From Sycobia sp. Sy_11 (lineage: Eukaryota; Arthropoda; Insecta; Hymenoptera; Epichrysomallidae): a stretch of DNA of 64,000 nucleotides. The notes under the pieces are model-generated. The model was not told the origin of the DNA. It ran no database searches and worked only from the letters and a program-made list of their open reading frames with translations. Positions 49,301 through 62,784 of the stretch are shown here, one piece after another. The DNA is taken from NCBI GenBank assembly GCA_018907035.1, contig JACCIC010000179.1:580001-644000 (forward strand), given 5' to 3'. A program made the position numbers and the translations under genes. How positions within the stretch are numbered: position 1 is the stretch's first letter; each line of letters starts with the position of its first letter.

Positions 49301-49948
49301 GCAGGACAGAAGGAGAAAGTGAAAGGCGTGCAGCAAGTTAACGGTCACGAATTTCCGCAAGAGGGAGAGAATATTCCCGTATACATAATATAGGGAAAAG
49401 GTCGGAGACAAAGAGAGAAAGAACGAGACCGCGCACGTTTATTCTACATAATTATGTTGCGCCTTTCTTGAGTATAACCCGGCATAAGCGCCCGCGAAAC
49501 GGTCCAAACATTGATCGCAAATATTTGTAAAAATCCGTAAAATTCACATAGATTTACTTGACGGATTTTATGAGAAAAAAATATTTCGTTTGACATTTTT
49601 ACCTGAATTTGAATGCTGTTCGCGATTCAATTGCCGGGATCTTTAATGCAAGTCTTTCGTGCAATCGCGGGAAAACGGAAACGCTGGCGAAGAATTGGGA
49701 ACGACAATTACGTGATTATAGCACCAATCGCGCTGACCGGTCGACGAAAAGAAAGATCCGAGTTTGTAAAGGGTTTCGGAATAAGACTGGCATACCGATC
49801 GAAGTACTAAGTAACAAAGTATGCACCGTGTGTTGAATGAGCGAATGGCGTTAGAATTCCTCGGAGAGCGGGACGAGTTGTAGCCATAAATTTTTCGTTA
49901 AACGATCTGGACCACGCAATTATTCTCGAGATACGGCAGGGAAGAGAG

Positions 49949-50023
49949 CTACTTTTCCTCCAGATGCTTTTGTATGAACTCTTTGAGTTGTGTCATTTCG
50001 CCTGCCTCCTCGTTGTCGAACAT
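49949..50023 (-). CDS. 24-residue small ORF, copy B of an inverted repeated pair
   Basis: On the minus strand the ATG at 50023 opens 24 codons ending in TAG at 49951-49949: MFDNEEAGEMTQLKEFIQ then KHLEEK. It mirrors copy A at 30355, with the same length, stop and 3' flank; the shared block is 49918-50023. A TA array (50022-50043) abuts its 5' side, as AT-rich sequence does in copy A. Differences from copy A are at residues 5, 6, 8, 11 and 21. Whether either copy is expressed, or both are relics of one repeat family, cannot be told from sequence. Confidence 0.35.
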   Translation of the reverse strand: MFDNEEAGEMTQLKEFIQKHLEEK

Positions 50024-50153
50024 ATATATATATATATATATATGAACGGAGAGAGCGAGAGAGAGAATTTCCTGAATATGAACAAATCACAGCAATATAG
50101 AATTTATCGCCCGCGCACGTGCAGTGCCGGCAATAATTGACTTAGTCTCGTTT

Positions 50154-50209
<56 letters not shown>
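50154..50209. repeat. CT-rich microsatellite
   Basis: An interrupted CT array, with another short one at 50334-50354. Confidence 0.93.
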
Positions 50210-50582
50210 TCTGCTTTGGACGCGTGAGAAACGAACAACTTAGCGTACCGTGGCCGCCACCGCCGCCGCGCCACGGCGTTTAATTTTTAACGTCCGCGGG
50301 GCATAAATTTTAACAACGTTCTCTCCTCTGCCTCTCTCTCTCTCTCTCTCTCTCTTCCCTTCTCATAAGTTCGATACGTTACTCCTTTTTGTCATTGAAT
50401 AATACAAGCGAGAGCGGCGTCGAGGAGGATATTGGTATACGCGTATTATAGTTGTTTTATATACCGATGCGGGCAAACTTGGCTGCTAGCGCGCGGGGAA
50501 GAAGTAGATCGTATAACTTGGCAAAATTATTCTAAAAGTGCATATTGCATACCCGCCAATTTGGGGCGTACGCCGTTTATCA

Positions 50583-50787
<205 letters not shown>

Positions 50788-50932
50788 GCGCGAGAAGTAT
50801 TCCGGCACACATATTGCCGAGAACAGAGAGCAGGTATATATGAAAGTTTCGTAACGAATCGAAATCACGCGACGTCTCGGCTTCGGGACTGTATCTCCTT
50901 AAACCAATCTTTTGGGGGCTCGTTCTTCCTTG

Positions 50933-51048
50933 CCCCCCCCCCCCCACCCGATTTCGTTCTCTTTCTCGTTGCTCGACATCGTCCGCTGTACTGACGCCGC
51001 GGCGGCGATGTCGGCAGCAGCGGCACACAAAGCCTGGGTGCTTAAATA

Positions 51049-51095
<47 letters not shown>
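50933..51095. repeat. C13 run and (TA)n array
   Basis: A C13 homopolymer (50933-50945), a GC-rich GCGGCG segment and a TA array (51053-51095). Confidence 0.95.
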
Positions 51096-51098
<3 letters not shown>

Positions 51099-52537
51099 AT
51101 TTACCTACAGGCGACTAGGTTCAGGGCCATGTACCAGAGAAAGAGAAAGAAGAAAGCCATTTTAAATCTCCTTGACACTAGAAGGCAGCAGCCCCGTTGT
51201 GTCGCTATTATGCGCAGTCGCCCTCGTTTCGTTGATCCTCCCGGCTCTCGGAACGAGGACTTTTCTGTTTAAGGCTATTTTGAGGCTATTTTACTGCACA
51301 TTTAAACAATGTCTGGCGCTATTCAACTCCAACGTAACACCGGTCTCCCGGCAGAGTGGCGAATACACGATATATAGCTTTTTCTTCCACTCTCGATGCT
51401 TTTGTCACGGCGAAACGTCGTACGTCGGTGATAAATTTATAAAAATAGGCCGCCGACACAGAGGTGGGCGAATAACGTTCACGAATAGCCTGTTTTCCCT
51501 TTGTCCCGGGTCTAATGAGGAGCCGACGCACTTTTACGTACGAAAATCTGTATAGACGATTTGAGAACAATTATCGCACGGGCGATTTCAATTACGCGAA
51601 TTACATCATTTCGACGCAGCGTGAATTCAAAAAAAAAAAAAAAGATACGCCCTTAACGATTTAATGTCAATAAGTTTCAAACGATATATCCGAGCACACG
51701 AATAAGAATCATTATGCGCGAGGAAGCACGTACACACGTACACATACACGCCCACTTTTTCTTGGTCAATTTTTTATTTTCAACAAAAGGAGGAAACGTT
51801 GAGGGGTTAAAAAAATTGCCTTCGGGACATCGCGACAAAAAGTTGGTACAAACAAGCGTCCTTCGTTTGTTTTTTCTGCATTGGCACCGATGCATTGCCT
51901 TCAAATGCAAAAGCAACAAAACCAACAAACAACTTCCAAATGCTCGACCCGAGTCATTTTACGTAGAAGCAGCGCGCGCAATTGTGCGGACGGGCGCGTT
52001 TATCAATAACGATTTAGCTCGGATTTTTCATTTTCGGAAGACTGTTTTCCCTCCCACCGACCCTCGAAAGTGTCGCCCGAGCGTTAGATCGGGCGTCGCA
52101 CGTTACTTATGCGACAAGCGGTCGCTTCTCACGAGCGATGCACGCTTTTTCGGAGATCTTTCCTATTCTATGCCTCTCAGTCCGGATTTCCTACAGAATT
52201 TATATCGGTTCTTGTCTGACTGAAATTCATTTCCTTCTTCTGTAATATTCATGAAATTACGTGGATGTTACAACTGTCTATTTGGTATAGTATAACAATG
52301 TGTCGTTAGGTATCCTTTGACAATTTCGCCGGCTCTAATTTAAAATAATTTATAGAATGAGATTTATTTATTAATAGTGCAGCTATTTTTATAAGTGTCG
52401 ATATTACTACGTTGAATGATTTCGACCGTAAACAAGTCTGAATTAAATAAAACTACGAGCGTCAAAATTACAAAAATTTTTATTCATATTATTTTTTTTC
52501 CGTGCGTTTTAAAAGATTACGATCCTTTAAAGAAGAT

Positions 52538-52543
52538 TATGAG

Positions 52544-52598
<55 letters not shown>

Positions 52599-52610
52599 AT
52601 ATTGCTCATA
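52538..52610. repeat. TA array inside a perfect 12-bp inverted repeat
   Basis: tatgagcaatat (52538-52549) and atattgctcata (52599-52610) are perfect reverse complements flanking a TA array, which is itself self-complementary. The whole 73 bp is a near-perfect palindrome that could extrude as a cruciform. Confidence 0.9.
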
Positions 52611-53017
52611 TTCAGTATCAAATCAATTTGTCCAATAGATTGTGCAAAGTGATACGATTCGAAATAATACGCATGTATAAGTGATTCACAATGCTCGATT
52701 AACGAACTTCTTAATTTATTTAGGCCAAGGGGAATTCCCGAAGCGCATTCTCGACTTTTATATATCAGAGATAACCGAGATTATTTAGAAGTCTTTCGTC
52801 ATTTAATTACAGCAAAACCGCCCGAACTCTTTCTCCCCCTCTCCCCGCTTCTGATATCGTTACGACGATTAAACGGTTGTCTTTTATTTGCTCCGCTTCA
52901 AAGAAAAAAAAAAGAAGAGATAGTCTTTATCCGTGGTTCCCGACGTCCCCCCTCCCCACACCTTTTCACTATACAGCTACACGGATATCGTGGGTGGGGT
53001 ATGTGTATATGTATTTG

Positions 53018-53043
53018 CACACACACACACGCACGCGCGCGCG

Positions 53044-53107
<64 letters not shown>
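53018..53107. repeat. Composite CA-CG-CA tract
   Basis: A short CA block, CG core and long CA array. Confidence 0.96.
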
Positions 53108-53108
<1 letters not shown>

Positions 53109-53600
53109 TATTTCACGTTTTCGAGAGACAAGGATATTGGTGACTTTATCGGCTGCAGCCGCCCTCCTCGGCTTATCCGGGCCTTCTTTATGATCCATAC
53201 ATTCTACAATAATTCAGAATCTCGAAAATGAAAAACCTCTCTCTCGAGAATCTTGAGTGTAAGTTAATGTTTTGATGACGGAGTAAGGGGGGCGCTACGA
53301 AGGATGGCGACTAACAATTCGAGCGATAAACACATCTGGAGGGGGCTAGTGGGAGGCGAGTCCAGCGGTGTAGATATACATATGTGAGTGTAGTATATAC
53401 ATATAGCAAAGGCTGTAACAGATAAGTAACGAGAGAGAGAGAGAGAGAGAGAGAGCCTGCTTGTACGAGTCAGAAGTCTCGGCCGATACCCCACTTCCAT
53501 TTGTCGCCGATGGAGGGCCCAACGAGGGCGCTCCGATATCTGATGCTATCCGTCTTTGCGTTATACTTACACATAAACGTCTACTTGCACTATATACGCG

Positions 53601-53603
<3 letters not shown>

Positions 53604-53653
<50 letters not shown>

Positions 53654-53662
53654 CAGTTTTTG

Positions 53663-53706
<44 letters not shown>
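53604..53706. repeat. Two (TA)n arrays 16 bp apart
   Basis: TA at 53604-53651 and 53668-53706, separated by a short unique spacer (ggcagtttttgctatt). This could reflect interruption of one array or duplication. A GA array lies upstream at 53432-53456. Confidence 0.97.
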
Positions 53707-53708
<2 letters not shown>

Positions 53709-54287
53709 GACCTCTCCTGCGCCAATAGCTATTCCTCTCTCTTTACATCACCTCGTTCTCTGTCTTGGCCTTCTTATGCGAATGAGTCCTCGCCCCCATT
53801 AATTGAAATACTACTATTGATTGGTCCGTTGATTAATAATCAAAGCGGTTCCCGCTATTTCGTAATATGAAAATGAAAGGAAAGGTATTTTTTAGGTTCA
53901 AAGTCACCTTTCTATATCACCAAAAATGATTATTTTGGCAAAGATTATGCGATAGCGAATTTCATACTCTCTCGTCCCCCAAGTGATAGGTAGAAATAAT
54001 GTGGAGTAATAGTAGTGCGCAAGGAAAAAAAAAAGAAAAAGAAAAACCTCGCTTCTCAGATGTAACTAATAGTTCAAAGGTGAAAGGCTTTCTAGATATT
54101 GACGGAATAGTGTAACTTGATTGAGGCATTGATAAACTAACTCGAAAAATACGCATAGCGTAGGGCTGGTTATTTAGTTGGCCTAATGCGTATTAAGAAT
54201 CTAAGAACCTCCTCTATTGGTCAAATTGAGGAAGAATAAAATGTATACATTTATAAAAACAGAATTAACGATCTCTTAATTTTTCTC

Positions 54288-54290
<3 letters not shown>

Positions 54291-54346
<56 letters not shown>
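54291..54346. repeat. (TA)n microsatellite
   Basis: A TA array of about 56 bp. A GA array follows at 54840-54874. Confidence 0.97.
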
Positions 54347-54351
<5 letters not shown>

Positions 54352-54837
54352 CCATGTATACAGGTGCATGAAATCACGCAGGTGAACTTAACGCGACTTA
54401 ATAAATTGCGACTTCTTGAGACATGTGAAAAAAGTATTAGTTCGTAAATGTAAGAGCTTGTCGGTGAATGAGCTCCGAGAATAGTCAACTTGAAAGAAAA
54501 GAAGCGGAAAGTCTCTCCGTGGTGGGAGGGGGATAATATTTTCTTGGGTCGCGCATAATAATTTCTGTATATCTACTCCCTCCTCATTCGATTACGGGCT
54601 GTGTCTGTGTGTCTGTTTGTGTGTAGCGCACACGCGGCGCTGTGACAGGACAGACAGGGGGTGGTTGAGGTATCGAAAGGTTTTTATTCTCTATTTTTTC
54701 GCTGTTTTTTTTTTTACCACCCCAAGCCGCAAGATCCAGTTATTCCAGTTCGCCGACCGCGAGACTGCCAAATATGCGCGCTTTTCGTTTGCCGGAGAGA
54801 CGGCAGCAGAGGGATTGAGGGATGGAAAGGGGTTGTG

Positions 54838-54879
<42 letters not shown>

Positions 54880-55194
54880 AGCTTGGCAAAAGTATAATAT
54901 AGCCCCGTCAGTATGTTTGCTGCGCGTTGCTCAGTTGCTGCTGTCTCGAATTTTTCTCTTACTCCCACCCGCTCCCCCCTCTCTGGCTCCCACCAGTTCG
55001 TTTTTCAGTACCACTGCTCTCTTGAGTTTGGAAGAGCTTGAATATCTCGCGGAATTGCGTGCAGTTTGTTTTCCTTCTCTATCTCTCCTCTATATCCCTC
55101 TTTTTTCTCTCTCCCTAAAATAGAAGGAGAATGGCGTGGCTAATTTGGCGCTTCAATATAATATTTTACTGATCCGTACGTATACTGTAGCAGG

Positions 55195-55197
<3 letters not shown>

Positions 55198-55248
<51 letters not shown>

Positions 55249-55296
55249 TAGCGAATCGTTTTGAAGAACTTAAGAATCGGATTGATTTATTAACTT

Positions 55297-55349
<53 letters not shown>
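55198..55349. repeat. Two (TA)n arrays
   Basis: TA at 55198-55246 and 55301-55349, equal in length and 54 bp apart. Confidence 0.97.
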
Positions 55350-55352
<3 letters not shown>

Positions 55353-57218
55353 TGCACACTTTTGAATTTTCCGTGAAGAATGAGAAGAACGGCGAGGACT
55401 GAACGATGGAATGTGTGGATAAGCGACAAAACCATTTTAAAAAAAAAATCTTTTTTTTTTTTTAGAACTTGTATAGATTGTGTGTATGGCATCCGTGAGT
55501 CAATAGTATAATAACACAGAACAGCGTATAATTAGTATTTTTATTATTCAAAAAAAAGGAAGAAATGAAACGGATGCATCCGCTGTTTGCATAAGTAATA
55601 TTACGAACCGAGAACGGGGTGATCCGGAAAAGATAAAATCCGTTTAAAACGTTTGCCCGGCGAATTAGACTGATTTGAACGGAAGAAAATGCGAGAAAAA
55701 CAACAACAGATAAAAAGTGCGATTCCATACACGTGTCCCGTATTTTTGGGGCGAAAATCTCAGATAAGATCTGCACTAAAATAAAAAGGCTTCTACCTCC
55801 AGTTCCACCTCTTCCATCGAGGGGGAGACGACGAACGATTAAGAATTGGACGTCGTGCGACATTACCTAGACTATCACAATGTCGACCTCCTCCCCCGCC
55901 CCCGACGTATTATGATGGGTATTCGAAACGACACACATTTTACCTCATGCATATTGGATTATTCAAATGTTCGCTTTTCCTCTCTGTTCTCTCCGTCTCT
56001 ATCATTCGTCTTCCGCTTCTTCTTCTTCCCCCAGACGGTCGATGGAAATAAAACTTCGCTCAAAAAGGCCCTCCTCTATCTTGCATCATCCAAAACTCGG
56101 CTCGACTCGCGTCTGTCCTCCTCGTCCCTCCCGCCGATGCTTTCTGCTGCATTTCCATCAAAAAAGACGAGCGACGCCGACGCTGTCGTGCCAGAAGTAT
56201 AACCTCGCGTTAAACCGGGAGGGAAAAAGAGGCGAGATGCACAATAAGAAGAGAAAAAATAAAATAAAATGGAAATGACGAAATGCTGATTTTTGACTCG
56301 AGAGTTACGCTCGTGCTGTTGCAGAGACCTCACGGGTTCTCTTCTGTTTCGTTAAATTGTTGTATTGTCACCCGCTGTGATGTTCCACATTCTCTCCTTC
56401 CCCCGCCCCTTAGGTGAATTATCGTAACTATTTCATATTAAATACTATAACATCGAATGAGTTTTGCACGCTTCTCTCTCGCTCTCTCTCTCCCTCTTTA
56501 ACTTTCTTGCTCGGATCAACCCTCTAGACGAGAAGTCAAATCGTGCAGTCTGTCATTCAGTGAAAGAATGTTCAAGGCATATATATTGCATAAAGTTCGA
56601 GCGAGCGCACAATAGTTATATAAGATTATTCTCGCGCGTCTTTTCTGGAGCCCTACACATACACACACGCGCGCGTGCTGCGAAAAGCTGACAAGGCCAT
56701 AATATTGTAGATAAAGACAAAGTGCTCGTGTATATATAGCGAAGGAACTGGGGCGCTGTAACAAGGCGGCGGGGACACCTTTTCGTATAATATGACAAGG
56801 GAGCCGTGATGAACTTCTCTCGGGGAAGGTTTCACTGTCTCCGCGTGTTAGTTAAACTTACAGCGATTGTCTTTGAAAGTCGCTATTTGTTTTTCAATCA
56901 AGCTATGCAGCGAAGCTCTGAATACAACGAATACAATGTTAGCTCTCGCGCGCGCGCGCGCGCGCGTAGGTGGGCGTGGGTGCGTGGGTGTAAATTTGGC
57001 TTTTTGTATATTGCAAAGGGAAGGTCCTTAAATTGGAAAGAGCACAGCTACTTTTTAAGTTCTACATTTTGAGGTAAATTTTTAGGAATTTTCAGGAATT
57101 ACTTAAGAAACAGTTTTTTGATCTAAGGCAATTGTGTTGCGTAATTGAATTAATAAAACCACACATGATCAATCTTTCTCAATTTTTTTTTTTAAATTCA
57201 ACATTTTAAATATCTCGC

Positions 57219-57221
<3 letters not shown>

Positions 57222-57271
<50 letters not shown>
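57222..57271. repeat. (CT)n microsatellite
   Basis: A CT array of about 50 bp. Confidence 0.97.
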
Positions 57272-57273
<2 letters not shown>

Positions 57274-57980
57274 CCCTCTATATATAAAAAAAACACTTAA
57301 GTTTATTATGCACACACCGCTTGCGTTCCCACTCATTAGCTCGGTACACGTTATCGTTTTGCACTAACACGTCGCGAAAGCGCTAAGGTAAAATCCATCG
57401 GGTAAAACCGAAACGATGCGGCGTTCTGAATATAATGATAAGTTAAAAAGTAATGCATTGAGGCGCGCTCGTGCAACCGGCCGCTCGGTACACATACAAG
57501 TGTGCATCGTGCTTATTATCCGGCGATTGCGGTGTTTGAACGTCTGCCCTTAATCAACGTTCGTAGCTTGAGTAATGCGACGTACTCACTTCTATCTTTC
57601 TGTATTCGTCGTAATGCGTTGGGGCCGCGGAGGCGGAAAAATCCCCGAATTTCCATTGCGAGCCGTCCGACCATAATCCGAGAGACCGGAAACACCGAGG
57701 GGACAATCTCTCCTGCCATTGTACAAGGTCCCCTGCATACGTATAGGATCGTCAATAGACTGTTAATTTTGTATACACGCCGTGAGGCGCGAGTGGTATC
57801 GGCAGAGGGGAGGGGGGGATACAAAGGATATTGTGTAAGCAAGATTGTCGGTCCGTGTGCGAGCGCGCAAGCACGCCGGGGCCCATCGCCCACGATGCTG
57901 GCGAATGTGTCTACTCGACAAATAGAGCGGCTGGCCTGGGTTCGGTTTTTCTAACCCCTCTGTGTCGACAGGTATGTATT

Positions 57981-57984
<4 letters not shown>

Positions 57985-58029
<45 letters not shown>
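57985..58029. repeat. (TA)n microsatellite
   Basis: A TA array of about 45 bp. Confidence 0.96.
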
Positions 58030-58033
<4 letters not shown>

Positions 58034-58129
58034 CCGTTGTCGAAACAATGAAATGAGACAGAGACAGAGATAGAGAGGGATAAAGCTACGTAAAGGGTCT
58101 ATGTAAGTTTAAGAAGACATGGCCTGGAG

Positions 58130-58850
58130 CTGTGTTAGTTTCGACAAAAAAAAACTGTATGTTTAAGCTTAATTTAGCTTTTTATTATGCTCTACTTGAA
58201 ATACTTGGATATATTAAAATTAATAAGTTTAACGTCGGTGAAAAATTGATTGTAATTTAAGGCATTGAACGATCTAATTTAATACTTATGGATCATAGTC
58301 ACGTGTGGGCTTTTCGTTTTTTTTTCTGCTGTCTGTTCATTTTGTGCAAGATCGAATGGCCTTCATAATTCCTGTGAATGCGTCAGATTTACAATTAATT
58401 TTACCGATACACGATGTATGAGAACTTGTCGAATCGTCCCTCGTGATGGATCATTGATCATTCATGTAATCGATAATTTTAAGGCAGATTCTAAAAGATC
58501 TTTCTTATATGTATATGACTCGGCCGACGAATTCGTAATTTTTCAGATAACGCTGAAGATCTTTTTCTTCGGACTGTTTTCTCCTCCTCATATAATTTCA
58601 TAAAATTCACATTTAAAGCGGAAAACACTAAAAATCGAATGAATATTCATTACTTTGATCGACTTGTAGTAGTTTATTGACCTAAAATAATAAAAAGTTA
58701 AAAAGAACTTCAAATATATTCTTGAAATTTATAAGAAACATTCAGAAAAAGTCCGAAAAATAGTAATTTTAGGTTGAAAAAAACTGCGCCTTGTCTTGAA
58801 ACTAGGTGATTTTTAGTCCTGGTAACCACAAACTATCGATTGGGTCTGTC
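58130..58850. other. AT-rich segment, nothing recognised
   Basis: Ordinary AT-rich non-coding sequence without supported frames or long repeats. Confidence 0.5.
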
Positions 58851-58996
58851 AGAACGTGAATTAACACCAAGAAACCGAGAGGGCCTTGAAGTTGATGGAT
58901 CCCTACTCTGTGCCCAGACGAGTAATAATCACGCTCATAATATATAATCATCCAAATATAGGATCGCTCTCTTCCTCTTTCTCTTCTCTCACTCGA

Positions 58997-59000
<4 letters not shown>

Positions 59001-59053
<53 letters not shown>
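59001..59053. repeat. (TA)n microsatellite
   Basis: A TA array of about 53 bp, the start of the densest repeat cluster in the window. Confidence 0.97.
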
Positions 59054-59055
<2 letters not shown>

Positions 59056-59287
59056 CATGGAATATTATAACTCTTAATATAAGCAGCGGCGTGCGCTCGT
59101 GGATCTAGCGGCATCAACATCGCAACCCGCGCCGCCAGCTGAGTGGCGCCATGCATCAGCTGTTGTTGCCCTGATGACTCACACGCGACGACTGATAGAG
59201 ACTCTCTCTCGCTCTTTCTCTTTTTCCGTCTCGTTCACATTTTATATCATATACGCCTGCTCGGAATCCCACACAACAGACGCGCAA

Positions 59288-59288
<1 letters not shown>

Positions 59289-59332
<44 letters not shown>

Positions 59333-59447
59333 GTGCGTGTGCGTGCATGTATGATCACACACAGATGTTTTCACAAACATTGTTGCATACACTCTTTGAG
59401 ACTCCAGCAACACGTTCCATATCTATCGCGCTCTCTATCTCCTCTCC

Positions 59448-59489
<42 letters not shown>

Positions 59490-59531
59490 CAATTGCCGGG
59501 CATTTTACATATCGCGAAGAAGCTCTTGCCG

Positions 59532-59565
<34 letters not shown>

Positions 59566-59625
59566 CTCGCGAGTTCACGGATGTATGTATGCCTGAGAGA
59601 TATGTGCGCCCCTATGCATGATATC

Positions 59626-59671
<46 letters not shown>
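59289..59671. repeat. CT-TA-CT-TA cluster
   Basis: Alternating CT (59289-59330), TA (59451-59488), CT (59536-59561) and TA (59629-59671) arrays. The regular alternation hints at segmental duplication of a CT+TA module, although the unique spacers do not look alike. The 165- and 179-codon frames across it are artefacts. Confidence 0.9.
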
Positions 59672-59674
<3 letters not shown>

Positions 59675-59800
59675 GTGGTTAACTAAGCGTATATGTGTTG
59701 GAGCGTGTGTATATTCGCGTGAGAACTATGCGCAGAACTCTCCCGCGCGCGAGCCATGTAGATTTTGACCTGTGGTGTTCGAGAGAACAGATTTCGATCT

Positions 59801-59897
59801 CCCCCCCCCCCTCTCGGAAGGTGGATGGAAGGGCTTACGACGATAAAAGAATGTCTGCGCTGTTAGTTAGCCCTGCTTTATACCAGCGTGCTTTACG

Positions 59898-59946
<49 letters not shown>
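59801..59946. repeat. C11 run and (TA)n array
   Basis: A C11 homopolymer (59801-59811) and a TA array (59899-59946) followed by a short CA block. Confidence 0.95.
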
Positions 59947-59960
<14 letters not shown>

Positions 59961-60504
59961 CTCTCTGTAGGGCGCAGATACGGAAAAAGGGCGCTACATA
60001 TATACTCCTTGGTTGAGAGACGATACGTGTATACCTTTTAAAGACGATCCGCGCGCGATAAATCAGCGCCGGGGTTAAGAAGATGCCGCGTCGCCACGCT
60101 ACCGTCGGCTCCATCCAGTCGATGTGCGGGGCGAGGGGCAGGGGAGTGCTCGATTTCCGTTATATACAGAGGGGAAACGAAGATGCTGGGCTACCGTGTG
60201 GTGGCTATATTTCAGGAAATTTTTATTCCACGCACTTTGTCTGTGCTAGGGTCGTGCAGCAGCATCTGAAACGAAGTAGATGAAGGAATCGAAAATTTAA
60301 AAAAAAAAAAAAAAAAACAGCAACATAAGTAAAAGAATTATGTATGATGTCTTGCCCTGTAAAAATATAAATCATGACTCGGCTGGAGAGAGTGAAGGAT
60401 CGACATTTGCAGTCAAATGTTTTAATGCTATTGCCGCGTAGGGAAGATAGATATAAAACGCCTATACTTTAAGTAAATCTTGCAGTGAATGATTATGTGT
60501 TTAT

Positions 60505-60506
60505 GC

Positions 60507-60537
<31 letters not shown>

Positions 60538-60547
60538 TGTGTGTGTG
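60505..60547. repeat. Composite CG-GT tract
   Basis: A CG core of about 16 bp followed by GT. Similar but shorter tracts lie at 61660-61710 (CA/CG) and 61976-62001 (CG-GT). Confidence 0.94.
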
Positions 60548-61366
60548 GGCTTGTTAAAAGACTTTATCTAAACGCGTTTGGCTTTGATAATGTGCGGCGG
60601 ACGGTGTATTTATAACCCAACGTCGTATTTTCCATCGCCAAGAATCATTTAAATTTGAAAGAGGAATTCATTCTCCTTTCTGTATTTTGTGGAAGCGCGC
60701 GCATTGAAAGCAATTCTTTCTGCTATAATAATCGAACTTCGTAATTGGGTCATGGATAAACAATAAATTGAAGTTGCTCATAAACAACTGGAAAGTCGTA
60801 GATAAAGTGTATTGTTAACTGTATGTCGATAAGGAAAGAAGAGTCGTGCGTATATTTGCATGAGTGTGTGTTTGTGTGTGCGTGCGCGCGCGTATGTAGT
60901 ATATCGTCTAATATTTGAACTTCGTCGTTTTTGCAACGGTCCTTTGGCCCACCTTCGGCGCTGTCGGCATCTCACCGATTGTTATGCTGATTGTAAATAC
61001 ATACATACGCACGTGTGCAGCCAAAAGACCGAAACTCTTTCCTAAGTAAATCATTATCCATATATTCCGCAATATTATAAAAAAAAAAAAAAAAATACAC
61101 AAAGTCCTGGCCTTCCATATTGCACTATTACTATACGTTGTATCCACATTGCGATATTCCAAAGTGAACGCTTTCCCGATTATGCGCGATTATAAATACG
61201 CCTCAATGTCGCGGCGCACGTTCGATACGGATGCTTCGCCGATTGGACTCTCTCCCTCTCTTTCTCCATTTCTCTCATTCTTTATACAGATACAGGCATG
61301 CGCACGATATTACAAACGCATCATGAAGTTCCTCCCTGACCGCGCCAGATTAGTTATTATACGACG

Positions 61367-61370
<4 letters not shown>

Positions 61371-61417
<47 letters not shown>
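61371..61417. repeat. (TA)n microsatellite, last of the series
   Basis: A TA array of about 47 bp; no long TA array follows to the window end. Confidence 0.97.
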
Positions 61418-61418
<1 letters not shown>

Positions 61419-62531
61419 CCGCGGCATTGCCGTGCTTTTGTGTACAATCCAAAATGGCGGTTCAAAAATAAAAAAGTGAACTGCTCTCTTTTTCTTCTCC
61501 CCTTGGCGAGGGGGAGGGGACAAGAGCGAAATTCATTAGTTTTAATTAGTCGAATTATCATATCGTCATAATTAAAGTAACCCAGTAAAAACGCACACGT
61601 CTGATAATTGAGAATTGACTCCCCTTAATTAGCTTAAATTATATAGTAGTGCCCCCATCGCGTTTCACACACACACGCGCACACGCACACGCACACATTT
61701 TACACACATATGCATTCATAATGCTCTTTTAATATCTCAATTCTGATTGTGGGAGAACGATAACATATTTAATTACAGTATTTTTACTTTGTAGCCCAGT
61801 CATACACGTTCTGTATATATAATATAATATTACATTAATCAAATTATTGATCGCACTGACGCGAATTCAGTTCAGTTCAGCAGCTGACTTATTTTACGTT
61901 ATCTGAGTTGATTGAAGAAGAGCTAACGAGCTCAGAGGGAAAAAAAATTAGAATTCAAAGTGTTACATTATTTTTGCGCGCGCGCGCGCGCGTGTGTGTG
62001 TTAACATATGTCCCCAATGACATTCTAGATATTCGGATAATGCTCCTCATATATAACTTTTTGCTCTGTTGAAATCTTCAGTACTGACATTTTCGTTTTG
62101 CGCTAATCTTTTTATAATTGACTTGAGCACCATGTCGCTCAGCATTAATTTTACCTCTTACCATTGGATTAAGGATACTCATTGATGGTTTTTATTTTTA
62201 GAATAAGAGAAACGAGAATTCTTATGAGGACAGTCATTCTTATTTCTTAATAAAGCACCGTTTTCATCTGTCATGTACTGAAAAACCATGTAGTTTTTAA
62301 CTTTCAGTGTCCTTTTTTTAGTCTTTCAGTTTTATTATCCAGTTTTTTGCTTGACTTAATTCGACCAGATCTTGAGTATTGTAAGCATAAATATAGCTAT
62401 TTTCTTGATATTTTTTAAATACAGCTTCCGACATACATTATTATTCTACAAATGATCTCTAATTTTCCTACCGCCTTGTTTCATTTTACTTCTCAGCTAT
62501 TTTTCTTTATAATCATTAGTACAAATGTCGA

Positions 62532-62574
62532 GTCTTCGCCGTCGTCGCCGTCGTAGCCGTCGTCGTCGTCGTTT
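62532..62574. repeat. Imperfect (CGT)n repeat
   Basis: A trinucleotide run of the form cgtcgtcgccgtcgtagccgt. In one frame it reads as an Arg stretch after an ATG at 62525, but the frame then enters a CT array and is not supported. Confidence 0.85.
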
Positions 62575-62713
62575 GTTCTCACGATTCATTAAGAGGACAC
62601 ACGCATTGCATTGGCCAAGTACATGTGTCTTAACTCCGTCTATCTCTCCTTCTTCCTCTGCGAACACAATAGTACATTCTCGACAAAATGGTCAATTCAT
62701 AGCTGCTAAAGAC

Positions 62714-62717
<4 letters not shown>

Positions 62718-62778
<61 letters not shown>
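62718..62778. repeat. (CT)n microsatellite
   Basis: A CT array of about 60 bp, the longest CT tract here. Confidence 0.97.

Positions 62779-62784
<6 letters not shown>

Noticed and set aside
51166..51555. Frame with an apparent signal-peptide-like start (LLCAVALVSLILPAL)
   Set aside because: It has no ATG (begins at TTG after an upstream stop) and no convincing splice acceptor; the hydrophobic stretch is probably accidental.
57502..57954. 150-codon frame in a GC-moderate segment
   Set aside because: It starts with GTG rather than ATG, the opposite strand is equally open, and no family is recognised.
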